Part shown: positions 1-7,447 of the stretch, piece after piece
Layout: every line of letters starts with the position of its first letter
Position numbering within the stretch: the first letter of the stretch is position 1
Source: MGBC102946 sp022793145
GTDB lineage: Bacteria > Bacillota_I > Bacilli_A > RF39 > UBA660
Direction: 5' to 3'
NCBI GenBank assembly: GCA_947426265.1
Contig: CANEDJ010000012.1
Location: 1-34,991 of the forward strand
Length of the DNA: 34,991 bases
Program-made: the position numbers and the translations under genes
The notes under the pieces: model-generated
What the model saw: only the letters and a program-made list of their open reading frames with translations
Told to the model about the DNA's origin: nothing
The model's database searches: none

Positions 1-183
1 CAAGATAAAAAAAGTAGCATATTCTTTTTGAATATACCACTTTGTCAACAGTCTGTAAGGACTTATAGTCCTTTTTTATTTAAATTAGAACAGCTAGAAA
101 TGATAAAGAATATTGATTATTACCAAAAAGTCTTTATTCTAGGTATATTAACAAAATATGGAGTTAAATTTACTACTTTATAA
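1..183 (+). CDS. C-terminal fragment of an unrecognised protein
   Basis: Frame 1 is open from the first base to a TAA at 181-183, giving the last 60 residues of a protein that begins before the window. The visible part mixes aromatic and aliphatic residues with Lys and ends in GVKFTTL. I recognise no domain. The fragment has no terminator of its own; the next gene starts 92 bp downstream behind its own promoter-like TATAAT. It could be a chance open frame, but 60 codons without a stop in DNA this AT-rich, ending just before a promoter, favour a real gene end. Confidence 0.5.
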   Translation, partial: QDKKSSIFFLNIPLCQQSVRTYSPFLFKLEQLEMIKNIDYYQKVFILGILTKYGVKFTTL

Positions 184-219
184 AATAATATCATTCTTAA
201 AATATAATAAAATATAAAA

Positions 220-248
220 ATGAAAGATTATCATTTTTATGGTATAAT
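220..248 (+). promoter_or_regulatory. Putative promoter of the HD-domain gene
   Basis: A perfect -10 TATAAT lies at 243-248, with a weak -35 ATGAAA at 220-225 and a 17-bp spacer. The ribosome site AAGGAGG (261-267) and the ATG at 276 follow at normal distances. Confidence 0.5.
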
Positions 249-275
249 CAAATTAAAAAAAAGGAGGTATCTACA

Positions 276-962
276 ATGATAGAAGAAATAAAAAAACAGG
301 TATGTAAACTACTAGATAAAGATAATTCTGGTCACGGAATGGAACATGTCAATAGAGTATTGAATTTATCTTTGAAGTTTGCTGAAATAGAAAATGCAAA
401 TAAAGATATAGTTGCTTTAATAGCATTATTGCACGATGTTGACGATTATAAATTATTTGGAATGGAAAGTGCTGATAATTTAACAAATGCTAAAAATATT
501 TTAAAACAATGCTCTGTCGCGGATAATATTAAAGAGCAAGTTTTAAATGCTATTAAAACCATTGGATATAGCAAAAGATTAAAAGGAATTAGTCCAACAA
601 CACTTGAGGGTATGATAGTATCGGATGCTGATATGTGTGACGGAATTGGGGCTACTGGTATACTTCGTAGTTATCAATATAATCTAGCACATGACAACTT
701 GTTTTTTGATAAAGATATATATCCTACGTTAAATATGTCAGCAACTGATTATATGACAAAAAAAGTTGGAACGGTTGTTACTCATATGTTTGAAAAACTA
801 TTTAGACTGAAAGATTTAATGCTAACTAATTCTGGAAAAAAAGAGGCATTAGAAAGGCACAATATAATGGTTTTGTTTCTCTATCATTTTTTAGAAGAAG
901 AAAACGTTCCAGAGTGGATTAATTATTTAGATAATTATCTAACTGAAGACAGAAATAATTAA
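276..962 (+). CDS. HD-domain phosphohydrolase
   Basis: Cytosolic 228-residue protein of the HD superfamily (YedJ/YpgQ-like metal-dependent phosphohydrolases). The metal-site signature is visible: H24 in a GHGMEHVNRV segment, the H53-D54 doublet in LLHDVDDYK, and Asp residues 117/119 in VSDADMCDGIGATG. Family members hydrolyse nucleotides or phosphomonoesters; the substrate here cannot be read from sequence. The ATG is preceded by AAGGAGG (261-267) at 8 nt, so the start is firm. It appears monocistronic, with terminator hairpins downstream at 1083-1121 and 1138-1165. Confidence 0.85.
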   Translation: MIEEIKKQVCKLLDKDNSGHGMEHVNRVLNLSLKFAEIENANKDIVALIALLHDVDDYKLFGMESADNLTNAKNILKQCSVADNIKEQVLNAIKTIGYSKRLKGISPTTLEGMIVSDADMCDGIGATGILRSYQYNLAHDNLFFDKDIYPTLNMSATDYMTKKVGTVVTHMFEKLFRLKDLMLTNSGKKEALERHNIMVLFLYHFLEEENVPEWINYLDNYLTEDRNN

Positions 963-1051
963 GCATTAATTATAATCATTACAATTTTTCATTACTGCTA
1001 GATTGAATATTTAAATAATAGTAAAATTATTTTGCTACATGCTTCATGCTA

Positions 1052-1082
1052 CATAATAAGGGTAATACTATACCTTATTATG
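1052..1082 (+). other. Perfect 10-bp inverted repeat (stem-loop)
   Basis: CATAATAAGG (1052-1061) pairs with CCTTATTATG (1073-1082) around an 11-nt loop. It has no T-tract of its own and directly abuts the terminator stem that starts at 1083, so the two could be arms of one structured RNA. Confidence 0.5.
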
Positions 1083-1121
1083 ACGAAGACTTGAGTGGCT
1101 ATGCCACTAAGTCTCGTTTTT
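1083..1121 (+). terminator. Rho-independent terminator, long stem
   Basis: ACG-AGACTT-AGTGGC (1083-1099, bulges at 1086 and 1093) pairs with GCCACT-AAGTCT-CGT (1103-1117) around a TAT loop, giving 15 pairs followed by TTTTT (1117-1121). It lies 120 bp past the HD gene stop, farther than usual, so it may end a separate short transcript. Confidence 0.7.
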
Positions 1122-1137
1122 ATAAATAGATACTCTT

Positions 1138-1165
1138 ATACTGTGCAATGCCATAGTATTTTTTT
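1138..1165 (+). terminator. Second terminator-like hairpin
   Basis: ATACTGTG (1138-1145) pairs with CATAGTAT (1152-1159), including one G-U pair, around a 6-nt loop, followed by a run of T to 1165. It is only 16 bp after the previous terminator. Confidence 0.6.
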
Positions 1166-1421
1166 AATATTTAAAATTAATACTTTAAAAAATTTCTAAA
1201 TTTTTACTACTAACTTACTACTTTTGAAAGTGAAAACATAAGAAATTATAACAATTTATAAGAACATCCTTCAAAACCAAAAATGCAGTAAACGCTCGTA
1301 AATACAGGTTATAACGCTATTTAAGAACTTATAAAAACATACTCACAAAAATGCAATATTTTTTTTAATAAGATTTTGATTATTTTTATTCTATAATACA
1401 GTTGAGGAATGAATTATCTAC

Positions 1422-1450
1422 TTGACAGTAGTGATATTAACTATTATAAT
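1422..1450 (+). promoter_or_regulatory. Consensus sigma-A promoter (TTGACA-17-TATAAT)
   Basis: Exact TTGACA at 1422-1427 and exact TATAAT at 1445-1450 with a 17-bp spacer. A start near 1457 would give the pilin-like gene a leader of about 100 nt that contains a GGAG and tiny open frames (MPL at 1463; a 15-codon frame at 1471-1518). Confidence 0.75.
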
Positions 1451-1522
1451 GGAGATACAAAAATGCCGTTATGATGAAAGAAAATATATTTACAATATTT
1501 TTTTTATATAGATTATAAATTA

Positions 1523-1531
1523 TGTTATAAT
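1523..1531 (+). promoter_or_regulatory. Extended -10 promoter close to the pilin-like gene
   Basis: TGT-TATAAT (TG at 1523-1524, TATAAT at 1526-1531) is an extended -10 element with no good -35. Its transcript would have only about 18-20 nt of leader and a weak ribosome site (GAAAG, 1541-1545). Confidence 0.45.
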
Positions 1532-1557
1532 GTATATATAGAAAGACTAGTGATGAT

Positions 1558-3708
1558 ATGAAAAGAAAAGGATTTACATTAATAGAATTATTAGCAGTTA
1601 TTGTAATACTTGCAATAATAGCACTTATAGCTACACCAATTATCTTAAATATTTTAGGACGTGTTAGAAAAAGTGCATTCTTAGATAGCTCTTATGGAAT
1701 ATTAGAAAGTGGAAATTTATATTACGCTAGTATGGTATTAAATGATAATATAGAAGAAAAAACTTTTTTATTTGACGGAGAAACAAGATCACAATTAGAA
1801 TATTCTGGAGAAATACCAAAAGGTGGAATGCTACAAATTAGTGTAAAAGGAGAAATAACATTAGCAATTCATAATAATGAATGGTGTGCTATAAAAGGAA
1901 AAAATGATCAAAATATTAGAATGATTCCATATGAAGAAGGAAAATGTATCATTCCAGATAATGCGAAAGATCCAGTCATAACATTAAATGGGAAAAGTGT
2001 TATCAAATTGAAACAAGGTAATACATATCAAGAACTTGGAGCAACTGCTAAAACGATAGATGGTGGGAATTTAAGTTATGAAACGAGTATTGAATTAGGG
2101 GGAGTAAAAGTAGATGCTATTGATACTTCTGTAGCTGGAAAAACCTATTTGATTACTTATCAAGCTAGTAATAATGGAAAAACAGTTCAAGTAACTAGAA
2201 CTGTTCATATTGTAGATAGTGTTGGCCCAAAAATTACTTTTGATCCTGAGACTGTAACATTAAAATTAAATCAAGTTGCTACTTATAACTTTTATGAAGG
2301 AGTAACGATAACAGATGAAAATGATGGGGAGATAGAAGTAAATGAGAATACAGTAAAAATAATAGGTGAATTAAAACTAGAAGTTGGAACCTATGAAATT
2401 ACATATGAAGCAAGTGATTCAGAAGGAAATACAACAATTGCCAAAAGAACATTTATTTTGGAAGGAGCCGAAGGACCAATATTAAATTATAGTAGTATGA
2501 GTACTGATGATATTTGGCTTTCTGAGACAACATTGACAGTTGTAGCAACGGATACTTTTAATATAACAGGCTTCTCTTATGAACTTGTTAGAGATGGAGT
2601 AAGCTTAGGAGAAACAACTGTAGAAGTAAGTGGGAAAAGTGTTTCTACTGAAATTAAGCTAACAGAAACAGGAATCTATCAAATTAAATTAAAAGGAATA
2701 AATGAATATGGTGGAGAATCAAATTCCATAAGTGGAGACTATCAAATTGATAGTTCAACTCCTACTTTAACAACTTCTATTGGATATAATTTATATCCAG
2801 CAGAAACTTATGAACTAAAAAATATGATACAATCTGGACATATCTTTACTACAACATCTAAAGACCCAATTATGGATTTTACTAATATTGGAAAATATGA
2901 GCAAATGAATGGAGTAGCAATCCATTTTGCAGAACCAATTACCAAAAGTATGAGTATACAAGTATTTTATGGTTATCCTCATTCTGAACAAGCTTCTATT
3001 TCAAAAAGAATTAGTGAAGGAGCGACATCTGTACAATTTGATATTCCAAAAAAAGATTATAGTCGTCTTCGATTGGATATTGGGTCAGAAGCAGGACTTA
3101 CTTATAAAATAGATAGAATAGAAGCACTTAGTACTTCTCCATCAACGACTAGAAATAATGTTTCTTTATTTGTAAATGGAAATGCTAGAAGTGGAATTGA
3201 TAGTTATAGTTTTGATGGAGGAATTACTTGGCAAAAGGAAAATTTTCAATATTTTAGTGAAAATGGGGATGCAAAAGTGATGGTAAAGAGCAATACTGGA
3301 TTCATCAGTGAAATGGTACCAGCCTCAGTATCTGTGATTGACAAATCAATATATGCAGCAAGTATTTTAAATCATAGTTCAACATTACATGGAGTAACAC
3401 GTTCTGGAAACACATTTATCACTACAAATGGAGACCCACAAATGGTATATTCAAGTACAAGTAGTTATAAGAGATTAAAAAAAGCAAGAATTTATTTTGC
3501 AGAGCCAGTTACTAAAAATATATACATACAAATATTTTATGCACCATTTTCAGAAGCCAATTCAACGAGAGGAAACATACAAGCAGGAAATAGCTATATT
3601 GAACTAGATTTTCCTGGAGGAACATATAGTCAACTTCGTTTTGATATTGGAGCAGAAGCAGGTCTAACATATACATTATCAAAAATAGAATTGCTTTATG
3701 AAGGATAA
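1558..3708 (+). CDS. Type IV pilin-like surface protein with Ig-like domains
   Basis: A 716-residue protein with a class III (prepilin) signal: MKRKG/FTLIE with Gly5, Phe6 and Glu10, then a hydrophobic helix (6-33). A small pilin-like region follows, with Cys110 and Cys130 that could form a disulfide. Then come Ig-like (DUF5011-type) domains at about 139-219 and 223-302 and a third beta-rich domain at 306-397. Two copies of a roughly 115-residue domain lie at about 405-524 and 602-713 (shared FAEP-TK, IQ-FY, LR-DIG-EAGLTY), separated by a 75-residue linker. Known: prepilin peptidase cleaves after Gly5. Inferred: a surface-exposed adhesin or minor pilin-like fibre. No other pilus gene is in the window. 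The ribosome site is weak. Confidence 0.75.
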   Translation: MKRKGFTLIELLAVIVILAIIALIATPIILNILGRVRKSAFLDSSYGILESGNLYYASMVLNDNIEEKTFLFDGETRSQLEYSGEIPKGGMLQISVKGEITLAIHNNEWCAIKGKNDQNIRMIPYEEGKCIIPDNAKDPVITLNGKSVIKLKQGNTYQELGATAKTIDGGNLSYETSIELGGVKVDAIDTSVAGKTYLITYQASNNGKTVQVTRTVHIVDSVGPKITFDPETVTLKLNQVATYNFYEGVTITDENDGEIEVNENTVKIIGELKLEVGTYEITYEASDSEGNTTIAKRTFILEGAEGPILNYSSMSTDDIWLSETTLTVVATDTFNITGFSYELVRDGVSLGETTVEVSGKSVSTEIKLTETGIYQIKLKGINEYGGESNSISGDYQIDSSTPTLTTSIGYNLYPAETYELKNMIQSGHIFTTTSKDPIMDFTNIGKYEQMNGVAIHFAEPITKSMSIQVFYGYPHSEQASISKRISEGATSVQFDIPKKDYSRLRLDIGSEAGLTYKIDRIEALSTSPSTTRNNVSLFVNGNARSGIDSYSFDGGITWQKENFQYFSENGDAKVMVKSNTGFISEMVPASVSVIDKSIYAASILNHSSTLHGVTRSGNTFITTNGDPQMVYSSTSSYKRLKKARIYFAEPVTKNIYIQIFYAPFSEANSTRGNIQAGNSYIELDFPGGTYSQLRFDIGAEAGLTYTLSKIELLYEG

Positions 3709-3741
3709 AAAAGGTAATAGAAGAAATCTACTACCTTTTTT
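3708..3741. terminator. Bidirectional terminator between convergent genes
   Basis: AAAAAGGTA-A-TAG (3708-3720) pairs with CTA-C-TACCTTTTT (3728-3740), with A-runs and T-runs on either side. It can stop the pilin-like gene on the plus strand and the tape measure gene on the minus strand. Confidence 0.75.
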
Positions 3742-3746
3742 ATATA

Positions 3747-5393
3747 CTATATTGGAATAGTAAATGGTAAAGTTCCAGTTTGTTTTACATGTTGATTAAT
3801 TCCTTTTGAAACTTTTTCTACAATCAAGCCTTCTTCTGCATAAACTCTAATATCTTGCCTTGCACTAGAAGTATTTTCTTTCATTGCCATAGAAACAGCA
3901 TTATAAATAGCGCCAGAAATTTGAGAACCATTTAAGACTTCAGTTCTTGAACCAATATGTCCAACAATTTCAGGACCATTCTCACCAGCAATAAACATAG
4001 AACCATGTGCTGGAAATCCACCATTTTCAAGCCTTGGTATTTCAACTGATTTGGACATTTCTAATTTAAAACCAAAAGAACCTCCACCTAACCAATCTGG
4101 AATGTCGATTTTAAATTTGTTCAGTATTTTTTTAAAACCATTCCACCCATCAATAATTTTATTGATAAATTTTTCTAAAATATCAATAATGCCATTTATT
4201 GGTGTTTTGATTACTGATTTTAAACCTTCCCAAATGCCACTAAATACTTTTTTAATTCCTTCCCAAGCTTTTTCCCAATCTTGTGAAAATATTCCTGTTA
4301 CAAAGCTAATAATGCCTTCAAAAATAGTTTTCACAGCATCTACTTTTTCTCCAATTGATTTAAAAACATTTTCAAAGACTGTTTTAAAGATTTGTTGCAT
4401 AAAATCACATATAGGTTTTAAAACATTATCCCATAGCCAAGTAAAAGTATTGATGATTCCTTGAATAATTGGAAGTAATACATTTTCAAAAATATTTGAA
4501 ATGCTTTGCCATGCATTTAAAAATATTCCAATTAAAAAGTCAGACACAGGTTTTAAAACATTGTCCCATAACCAAGAAATTGTTTCAATTAAATTTGTAA
4601 TGATTGGAATAATTACATTTTCTAAAATGGTTGAGATATTTTCCCAAGCTACTTTAAAAACTCCAATCAGAAAATCAGCAACTGGCATAATGACATTTTC
4701 AAATAGGTTTTGTAATACTTCCATAACAACTCCAATAATGTTTCCAATCGCTTCAAAGAATGTTTCAATTGTCGGTCTAATAGAAGCAATGATGTTATCA
4801 ACTCCAGCTCTAAATTCTTCGTTAGTATCATACAGGTTTTTTAGTACTGTAATAATTCCAACGATTAAAAGAGCAATTCCACCAATAATTAAGACAGTAG
4901 GACTAATACTTGAAAATAATCCTCCAATAGAACTAGTGACTCCTCCAATAGACTCTTTTAAACCAGAAAACATTCCACTGATACCATTTCCTTCTTTGAA
5001 AGTAGAGAAGAAAGTTTTAATATTTGTTGTAGCGCCTTTTATATCTGTATTAACTATAGTATCTATTATTGTCGATATTCCAGCTAAATTGGCAATACTG
5101 CCAGATAAATCTGGAAAAAATTCATTGCCATCTACTTTAGAATTGTTGATTTCTGTTAAAAGATTTACAATTGATTCACTATTGTTTTTTAGTGTATTTA
5201 AACTAGAAGAAACATCTTGTATATTTTTAGAAGTACCAGATAAAGAAAGTTCATTTTTTAACTGTTTAACACTATTCGTTACAGTATCAACTGGACTTTT
5301 TAAAGTTCTAAATTTACAAGTTAAATTTTCAATATCTTTTTCAATACCACCTATATTAGAATTAATTTTTAAATTTAATATTTGTTCACTCAT
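3747..5393 (-). CDS. Phage tail tape measure protein, short form
   Basis: A 548-residue protein with the hallmarks of a tape measure protein: a helical N-terminus, one hydrophobic segment (about 165-184), amphipathic helical repeats with a 45-residue period, and a C-terminal Gly-rich stretch (LENGGFPAHGSMFIAGENGP) typical of siphophage tape measures. In phages this protein sets tail length and helps DNA passage. It is short for the family. The frame runs to a GTG at 5402, but AAAGGAGG lies over that codon and is correctly spaced for the ATG at 5393, so I use the ATG. Its usual upstream partner (7059-7391) is separated from it by four opposite-strand genes, so this is probably a cryptic or domesticated remnant. 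Confidence 0.8.
   Translation of the reverse strand: MSEQILNLKINSNIGGIEKDIENLTCKFRTLKSPVDTVTNSVKQLKNELSLSGTSKNIQDVSSSLNTLKNNSESIVNLLTEINNSKVDGNEFFPDLSGSIANLAGISTIIDTIVNTDIKGATTNIKTFFSTFKEGNGISGMFSGLKESIGGVTSSIGGLFSSISPTVLIIGGIALLIVGIITVLKNLYDTNEEFRAGVDNIIASIRPTIETFFEAIGNIIGVVMEVLQNLFENVIMPVADFLIGVFKVAWENISTILENVIIPIITNLIETISWLWDNVLKPVSDFLIGIFLNAWQSISNIFENVLLPIIQGIINTFTWLWDNVLKPICDFMQQIFKTVFENVFKSIGEKVDAVKTIFEGIISFVTGIFSQDWEKAWEGIKKVFSGIWEGLKSVIKTPINGIIDILEKFINKIIDGWNGFKKILNKFKIDIPDWLGGGSFGFKLEMSKSVEIPRLENGGFPAHGSMFIAGENGPEIVGHIGSRTEVLNGSQISGAIYNAVSMAMKENTSSARQDIRVYAEEGLIVEKVSKGINQHVKQTGTLPFTIPI
4362..4700 (-). repeat. 45-residue (135-bp) repeats inside the tape measure gene
   Basis: About 2.5 copies of a unit reading like (D/E)NV-(M/K)P--DF---F----(E/Q)-I--(I/L)- begin every 45 codons, at residues 235, 280 and 325 counted from the GTG. 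Two copies share the block WLWDNVLKP. Tape measure proteins commonly contain tandem helical repeats. Confidence 0.7.
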
Positions 5394-5460
5394 TTTTCTC
5401 ACCTCCTTTCTGTAAATGAAATTAAAATAATTTATTATTAGAGAAAATTTATTAAATTTT

Positions 5461-5469
5461 TGATATACT
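5461..5469 (+). promoter_or_regulatory. Promoter of YbjQ-like gene copy 1
   Basis: Extended -10 TGA-TATACT (TATACT 5464-5469), followed by the ribosome site ATAGGAG (5478-5484) and ATG 5493. The same layout recurs before each of the other three copies. Confidence 0.6.
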
Positions 5470-5492
5470 AAATATAGATAGGAGAAGATAAT

Positions 5493-5762
5493 ATGGAAGA
5501 AAAAAACATAATAATTACAACATTGGATTTGAAAGAAGATTATGAAATTTTAGGTAGCTTATATGTAATAGAACATTTAACACTAAGTCCAAAAGAAGAA
5601 GAAGTGGATAAAGTTCTTAATATTCTGGTGGAGCGTATAAAAAGAAAATGTAGAGATTTGGATGGAGATGCAGTAATTGGCTGTCAATTTTTACGATCTG
5701 GGGCAGTTGAAAGATCTCTCTCAATCAGTGGAACAGCAGTAAAGATTAAATCAAAAAGTTAA
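5493..5762 (+). CDS. YbjQ/DUF74-like small protein, copy 1
   Basis: 89 residues. The C-terminal pattern DGDAVIGCQ...SISGTAVKIK matches the YbjQ (DUF74, putative heavy-metal-binding) family, whose members have A-LGA-A-(V/I)G ... SGTAV near the end and often form pentamers. The N-terminus MEEKNIIIT and the last 14 residues are nearly the same in all four tandem copies; the middle differs most here. It is followed by its own terminator. Role unknown; the metal-binding label of the family is weakly supported. Confidence 0.65.
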   Translation: MEEKNIIITTLDLKEDYEILGSLYVIEHLTLSPKEEEVDKVLNILVERIKRKCRDLDGDAVIGCQFLRSGAVERSLSISGTAVKIKSKS

Positions 5763-5763
5763 G

Positions 5764-5786
5764 ACTTCTAATAAAGAAGTTTTTTT
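5764..5786 (+). terminator. Terminator of YbjQ-like copy 1
   Basis: ACTTCT (5764-5769), loop AATAA, AGAAGT (5775-5780), then T to 5786. Confidence 0.75.
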
Positions 5787-5854
5787 GTGAATGGTATTTT
5801 TAATTCCATATTAATTTTGAGTTTTTTAAAAGTTTGTCAAAATATCACAAATAT

Positions 5855-5886
5855 TTATTCAAGTGCTACTAAATTTCTGATATACT
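5855..5886 (+). promoter_or_regulatory. Promoter of YbjQ-like copy 2
   Basis: Extended -10 TGA-TATACT (TATACT at 5881-5886) with a TTCAAG -35-like box 17 bp upstream. The roughly 140 bp around it are almost identical to the region before copy 3. Confidence 0.6.
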
Positions 5887-5909
5887 AAGTATAGATAGGA
5901 GAAAATAAT

Positions 5910-6173
5910 ATGGAAGAAAAAAATATAATTATAACGGCCATAGATTTGAAAGATGATTATGAAGTAATAGATACTTTATGCGAAACGGAAAGACTAAGTA
6001 AACGGTATCCAAAAGGAGAATATTTAAATCAAATACTTACTATAACAAAAGAACGCTTAAGAAGGCAATGCCAGGAGCTTGGAGGGGATGCAATTATAGG
6101 ATGCCATATTTTTTGCTTTGACTATTTCTTCTTAATAAGTGGAACAGCAGTAAAGATTAAATCAAAAAGTTAA
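5910..6173 (+). CDS. YbjQ/DUF74-like small protein, copy 2
   Basis: 87 residues, the same family as copies 1, 3 and 4: QELGGDAIIGCH...ISGTAVKIKSKS. The segment just before SGTAV (IFCFDYFF) is shorter and much more aromatic than in the other copies. It has its own promoter and terminator. Start by AGATAGGAG upstream of the ATG. Confidence 0.65.
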   Translation: MEEKNIIITAIDLKDDYEVIDTLCETERLSKRYPKGEYLNQILTITKERLRRQCQELGGDAIIGCHIFCFDYFFLISGTAVKIKSKS

Positions 6174-6174
6174 G

Positions 6175-6197
6175 ACTTCTAATAAAGAAGTTTTTTT
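6175..6197 (+). terminator. Terminator of YbjQ-like copy 2
   Basis: ACTTCT (6175-6180), loop AATAA, AGAAGT (6186-6191), T-run to 6197; identical to the terminator of copy 1. Confidence 0.75.
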
Positions 6198-6265
6198 GTG
6201 AATGGTATTTTTAATTCCATATTAATTTTGAGTTTTTTAAAAGTTTGTCAAAATATCACAAATAT

Positions 6266-6297
6266 TTATTCAAGTGCTACTAAATTTCTGATATACT
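6266..6297 (+). promoter_or_regulatory. Promoter of YbjQ-like copy 3
   Basis: TGA-TATACT (TATACT 6292-6297) with the same upstream sequence as copy 2, including the TTCAAG box 17 bp away. Confidence 0.6.
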
Positions 6298-6319
6298 AAG
6301 TATAGATAGGAGAACTAAT

Positions 6320-6595
6320 ATGGAAGAAAAAGATATAATTGTGGCAACATTAGATTTGAAAGAAGAATATGAAATTTTGGATAGTTTATATGTTACAGAA
6401 CAATTAAAACAACTATATCCAAAAGAAGAATACTTGAAGCAAATGCTTATTGTAGTAAAAAACCGTTTAAGGAAGCAATGTAAGGAACTAGGCGGGAACG
6501 CCATTATTGGTTGCCATATTTCTCATATGGTAACATCATCAGCGCATTCTATTTCAATTAGCGGAACAGCAGTAAAGATTAAAACAAAGAGTTAA
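6320..6595 (+). CDS. YbjQ/DUF74-like small protein, copy 3
   Basis: 91 residues; KELGGNAIIGCHIS...SISGTAVKIKTKS. Closest by eye to copy 4 (shared ELGGNAIIGCHI and TSSA before SGTAV). Own promoter and terminator. An opposite-strand frame at 6280-6504 is a shadow. Confidence 0.65.
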   Translation: MEEKDIIVATLDLKEEYEILDSLYVTEQLKQLYPKEEYLKQMLIVVKNRLRKQCKELGGNAIIGCHISHMVTSSAHSISISGTAVKIKTKS

Positions 6596-6596
6596 G

Positions 6597-6619
6597 ACTT
6601 CTGATAAAGAAGTTTTTTT
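6597..6619 (+). terminator. Terminator of YbjQ-like copy 3
   Basis: ACTTCT (6597-6602), loop GATAA, AGAAGT (6608-6613), T-run to 6619. One loop base differs from copies 1 and 2. Confidence 0.75.
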
Positions 6620-6711
6620 GTGAATGCTATTTTTAATTCCATATTGATTTTGAATTTTTTAAAATGTTTGTTGAAATATCATAAATATTTATTCAAGTGC
6701 TGTTAAATTTC

Positions 6712-6720
6712 TGATATACT
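6712..6720 (+). promoter_or_regulatory. Promoter of YbjQ-like copy 4
   Basis: TGA-TATACT (TATACT 6715-6720). The upstream block is slightly diverged from those of copies 2 and 3 (for example CTGTTAAATTT for CTACTAAATTT). Confidence 0.6.
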
Positions 6721-6743
6721 AAGTATAGATAGGAGCAAATAAT

Positions 6744-7019
6744 ATGGAAGAAAAAAATATAATTATGACATCACTAGATTTAAAAGAAGAATATGAAGTA
6801 ATAGACACTTTGTATGTAACAGAAGAATTAAAACAAAGATATCCAAAAGAAGAATATTTAAATCAAATGCTTACTATAGCAAAAGAACGATTAAAAAAAC
6901 AATGTAGGGAACTTGGAGGAAATGCAATTATTGGTTGCCATATAATTTATGTTCCTACATCTTCTGCCAAAATACTTTCAATCAGTGGAACAGCAGTAAA
7001 GATTAAATCAAAGGTTTAA
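6744..7019 (+). CDS. YbjQ/DUF74-like small protein, copy 4
   Basis: 91 residues; RELGGNAIIGCHII...SISGTAVKIKSKV. Last of the tandem array and convergent with the minus-strand tail gene that ends at 7059. It lacks the ACTTCT terminator of the other copies and shares instead the long hairpin at 7024-7063. Confidence 0.65.
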   Translation: MEEKNIIMTSLDLKEEYEVIDTLYVTEELKQRYPKEEYLNQMLTIAKERLKKQCRELGGNAIIGCHIIYVPTSSAKILSISGTAVKIKSKV

Positions 7020-7023
7020 TTGA

Positions 7024-7063
7024 AATAATTTTATAGATTTCAAATTTATCTATTAAAATTATT
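7024..7063. terminator. Bidirectional hairpin between convergent genes
   Basis: AATAATTTTATAGAT (7024-7038) pairs with ATCTA-t-TAAAATTATT (7048-7063), 15 pairs with one bulge. It lies just after YbjQ-like copy 4 and overlaps the stop codon of the minus-strand gene. The T-tract is weak in either direction, so termination is likely but not certain. Confidence 0.5.
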
Positions 7064-7391
7064 GACAATTCTTAATTTTATTAATTTGTTTAATTCTTGC
7101 TTTAATATCAGCAACTTGTACTTCTAGTTGCTTTTTCTTTTCTTCTTCTGTCATTTCTTCCTTTATAAATGTATAAGGTTTTTTTGAATATTCAGCTTTT
7201 TGTTTTGTAAAAGCATTACATAATGAAACAGATAAAGCTTCATTAAAATAAGCCCCCTGTAGCCATGCGTTATGATTAAAAATAGTTTGTTCAATTTCTA
7301 ATCTTGTAAAATAAACATAACGATAAAGCCAGAATAAATCAGGATCTTTTTCCCAAAAATCCTCATAAGACATTCCATATAAAATTGCCAT
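7059..7391 (-). CDS. Phage tail assembly chaperone, gpGT-type C-terminal part
   Basis: Resembles the second tail-chaperone frame that sits between the chaperone and the tape measure gene in siphophages: MSYEDFWEKDPDLFW, W-QG-Y--EAL--SL-NAF, a KKPY motif, then a charged coiled-coil tail. The ATG at 7391 has no ribosome site. The frame stays open upstream to 7529, overlaps the chaperone gene in the -1 frame, and reads sensibly as NLDETNKTYKTLTEWFYELLP before that Met. This suggests expression as a -1 frameshift fusion, as in lambda gpG-gpT. No canonical slippery heptamer is obvious in the overlap. Confidence 0.65.
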   Translation of the reverse strand: MAILYGMSYEDFWEKDPDLFWLYRYVYFTRLEIEQTIFNHNAWLQGAYFNEALSVSLCNAFTKQKAEYSKKPYTFIKEEMTEEEKKKQLEVQVADIKARIKQINKIKNCQ

Positions 7392-7447
7392 AGGTAATAA
7401 TTCATAAAACCATTCAGTAAGCGTTTTATATGTTTTATTAGTTTCAT

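Larger units (their letters stand above)
963..1557. other. Gene-poor interval with hairpins and promoters
   Basis: No open frame of convincing size is present. The interval holds a direct repeat TGCTACAT (1033-1040 and 1047-1054), three hairpins in a row (1052-1082, 1083-1121, 1138-1165), a consensus promoter at 1422-1450 and a second TATAAT at 1526-1531. The 1166-1400 part is plain AT-rich sequence in which I see nothing else. Confidence 0.6.

Noticed and set aside
4051..5415. Two long plus-strand open frames (137 and 304 codons) opposite the tape measure gene
   Set aside because: They are antisense shadows of a repetitive AT-rich gene, with no ribosome sites and low-complexity translations; the minus-strand reading has clear tape-measure motifs.
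5461..7019. Tandem array considered as a CRISPR or integron cassette array
   Set aside because: Repeat units are over 400 bp and contain genes, with no short regular repeats, no cas genes, no attC-like fold and no integrase.
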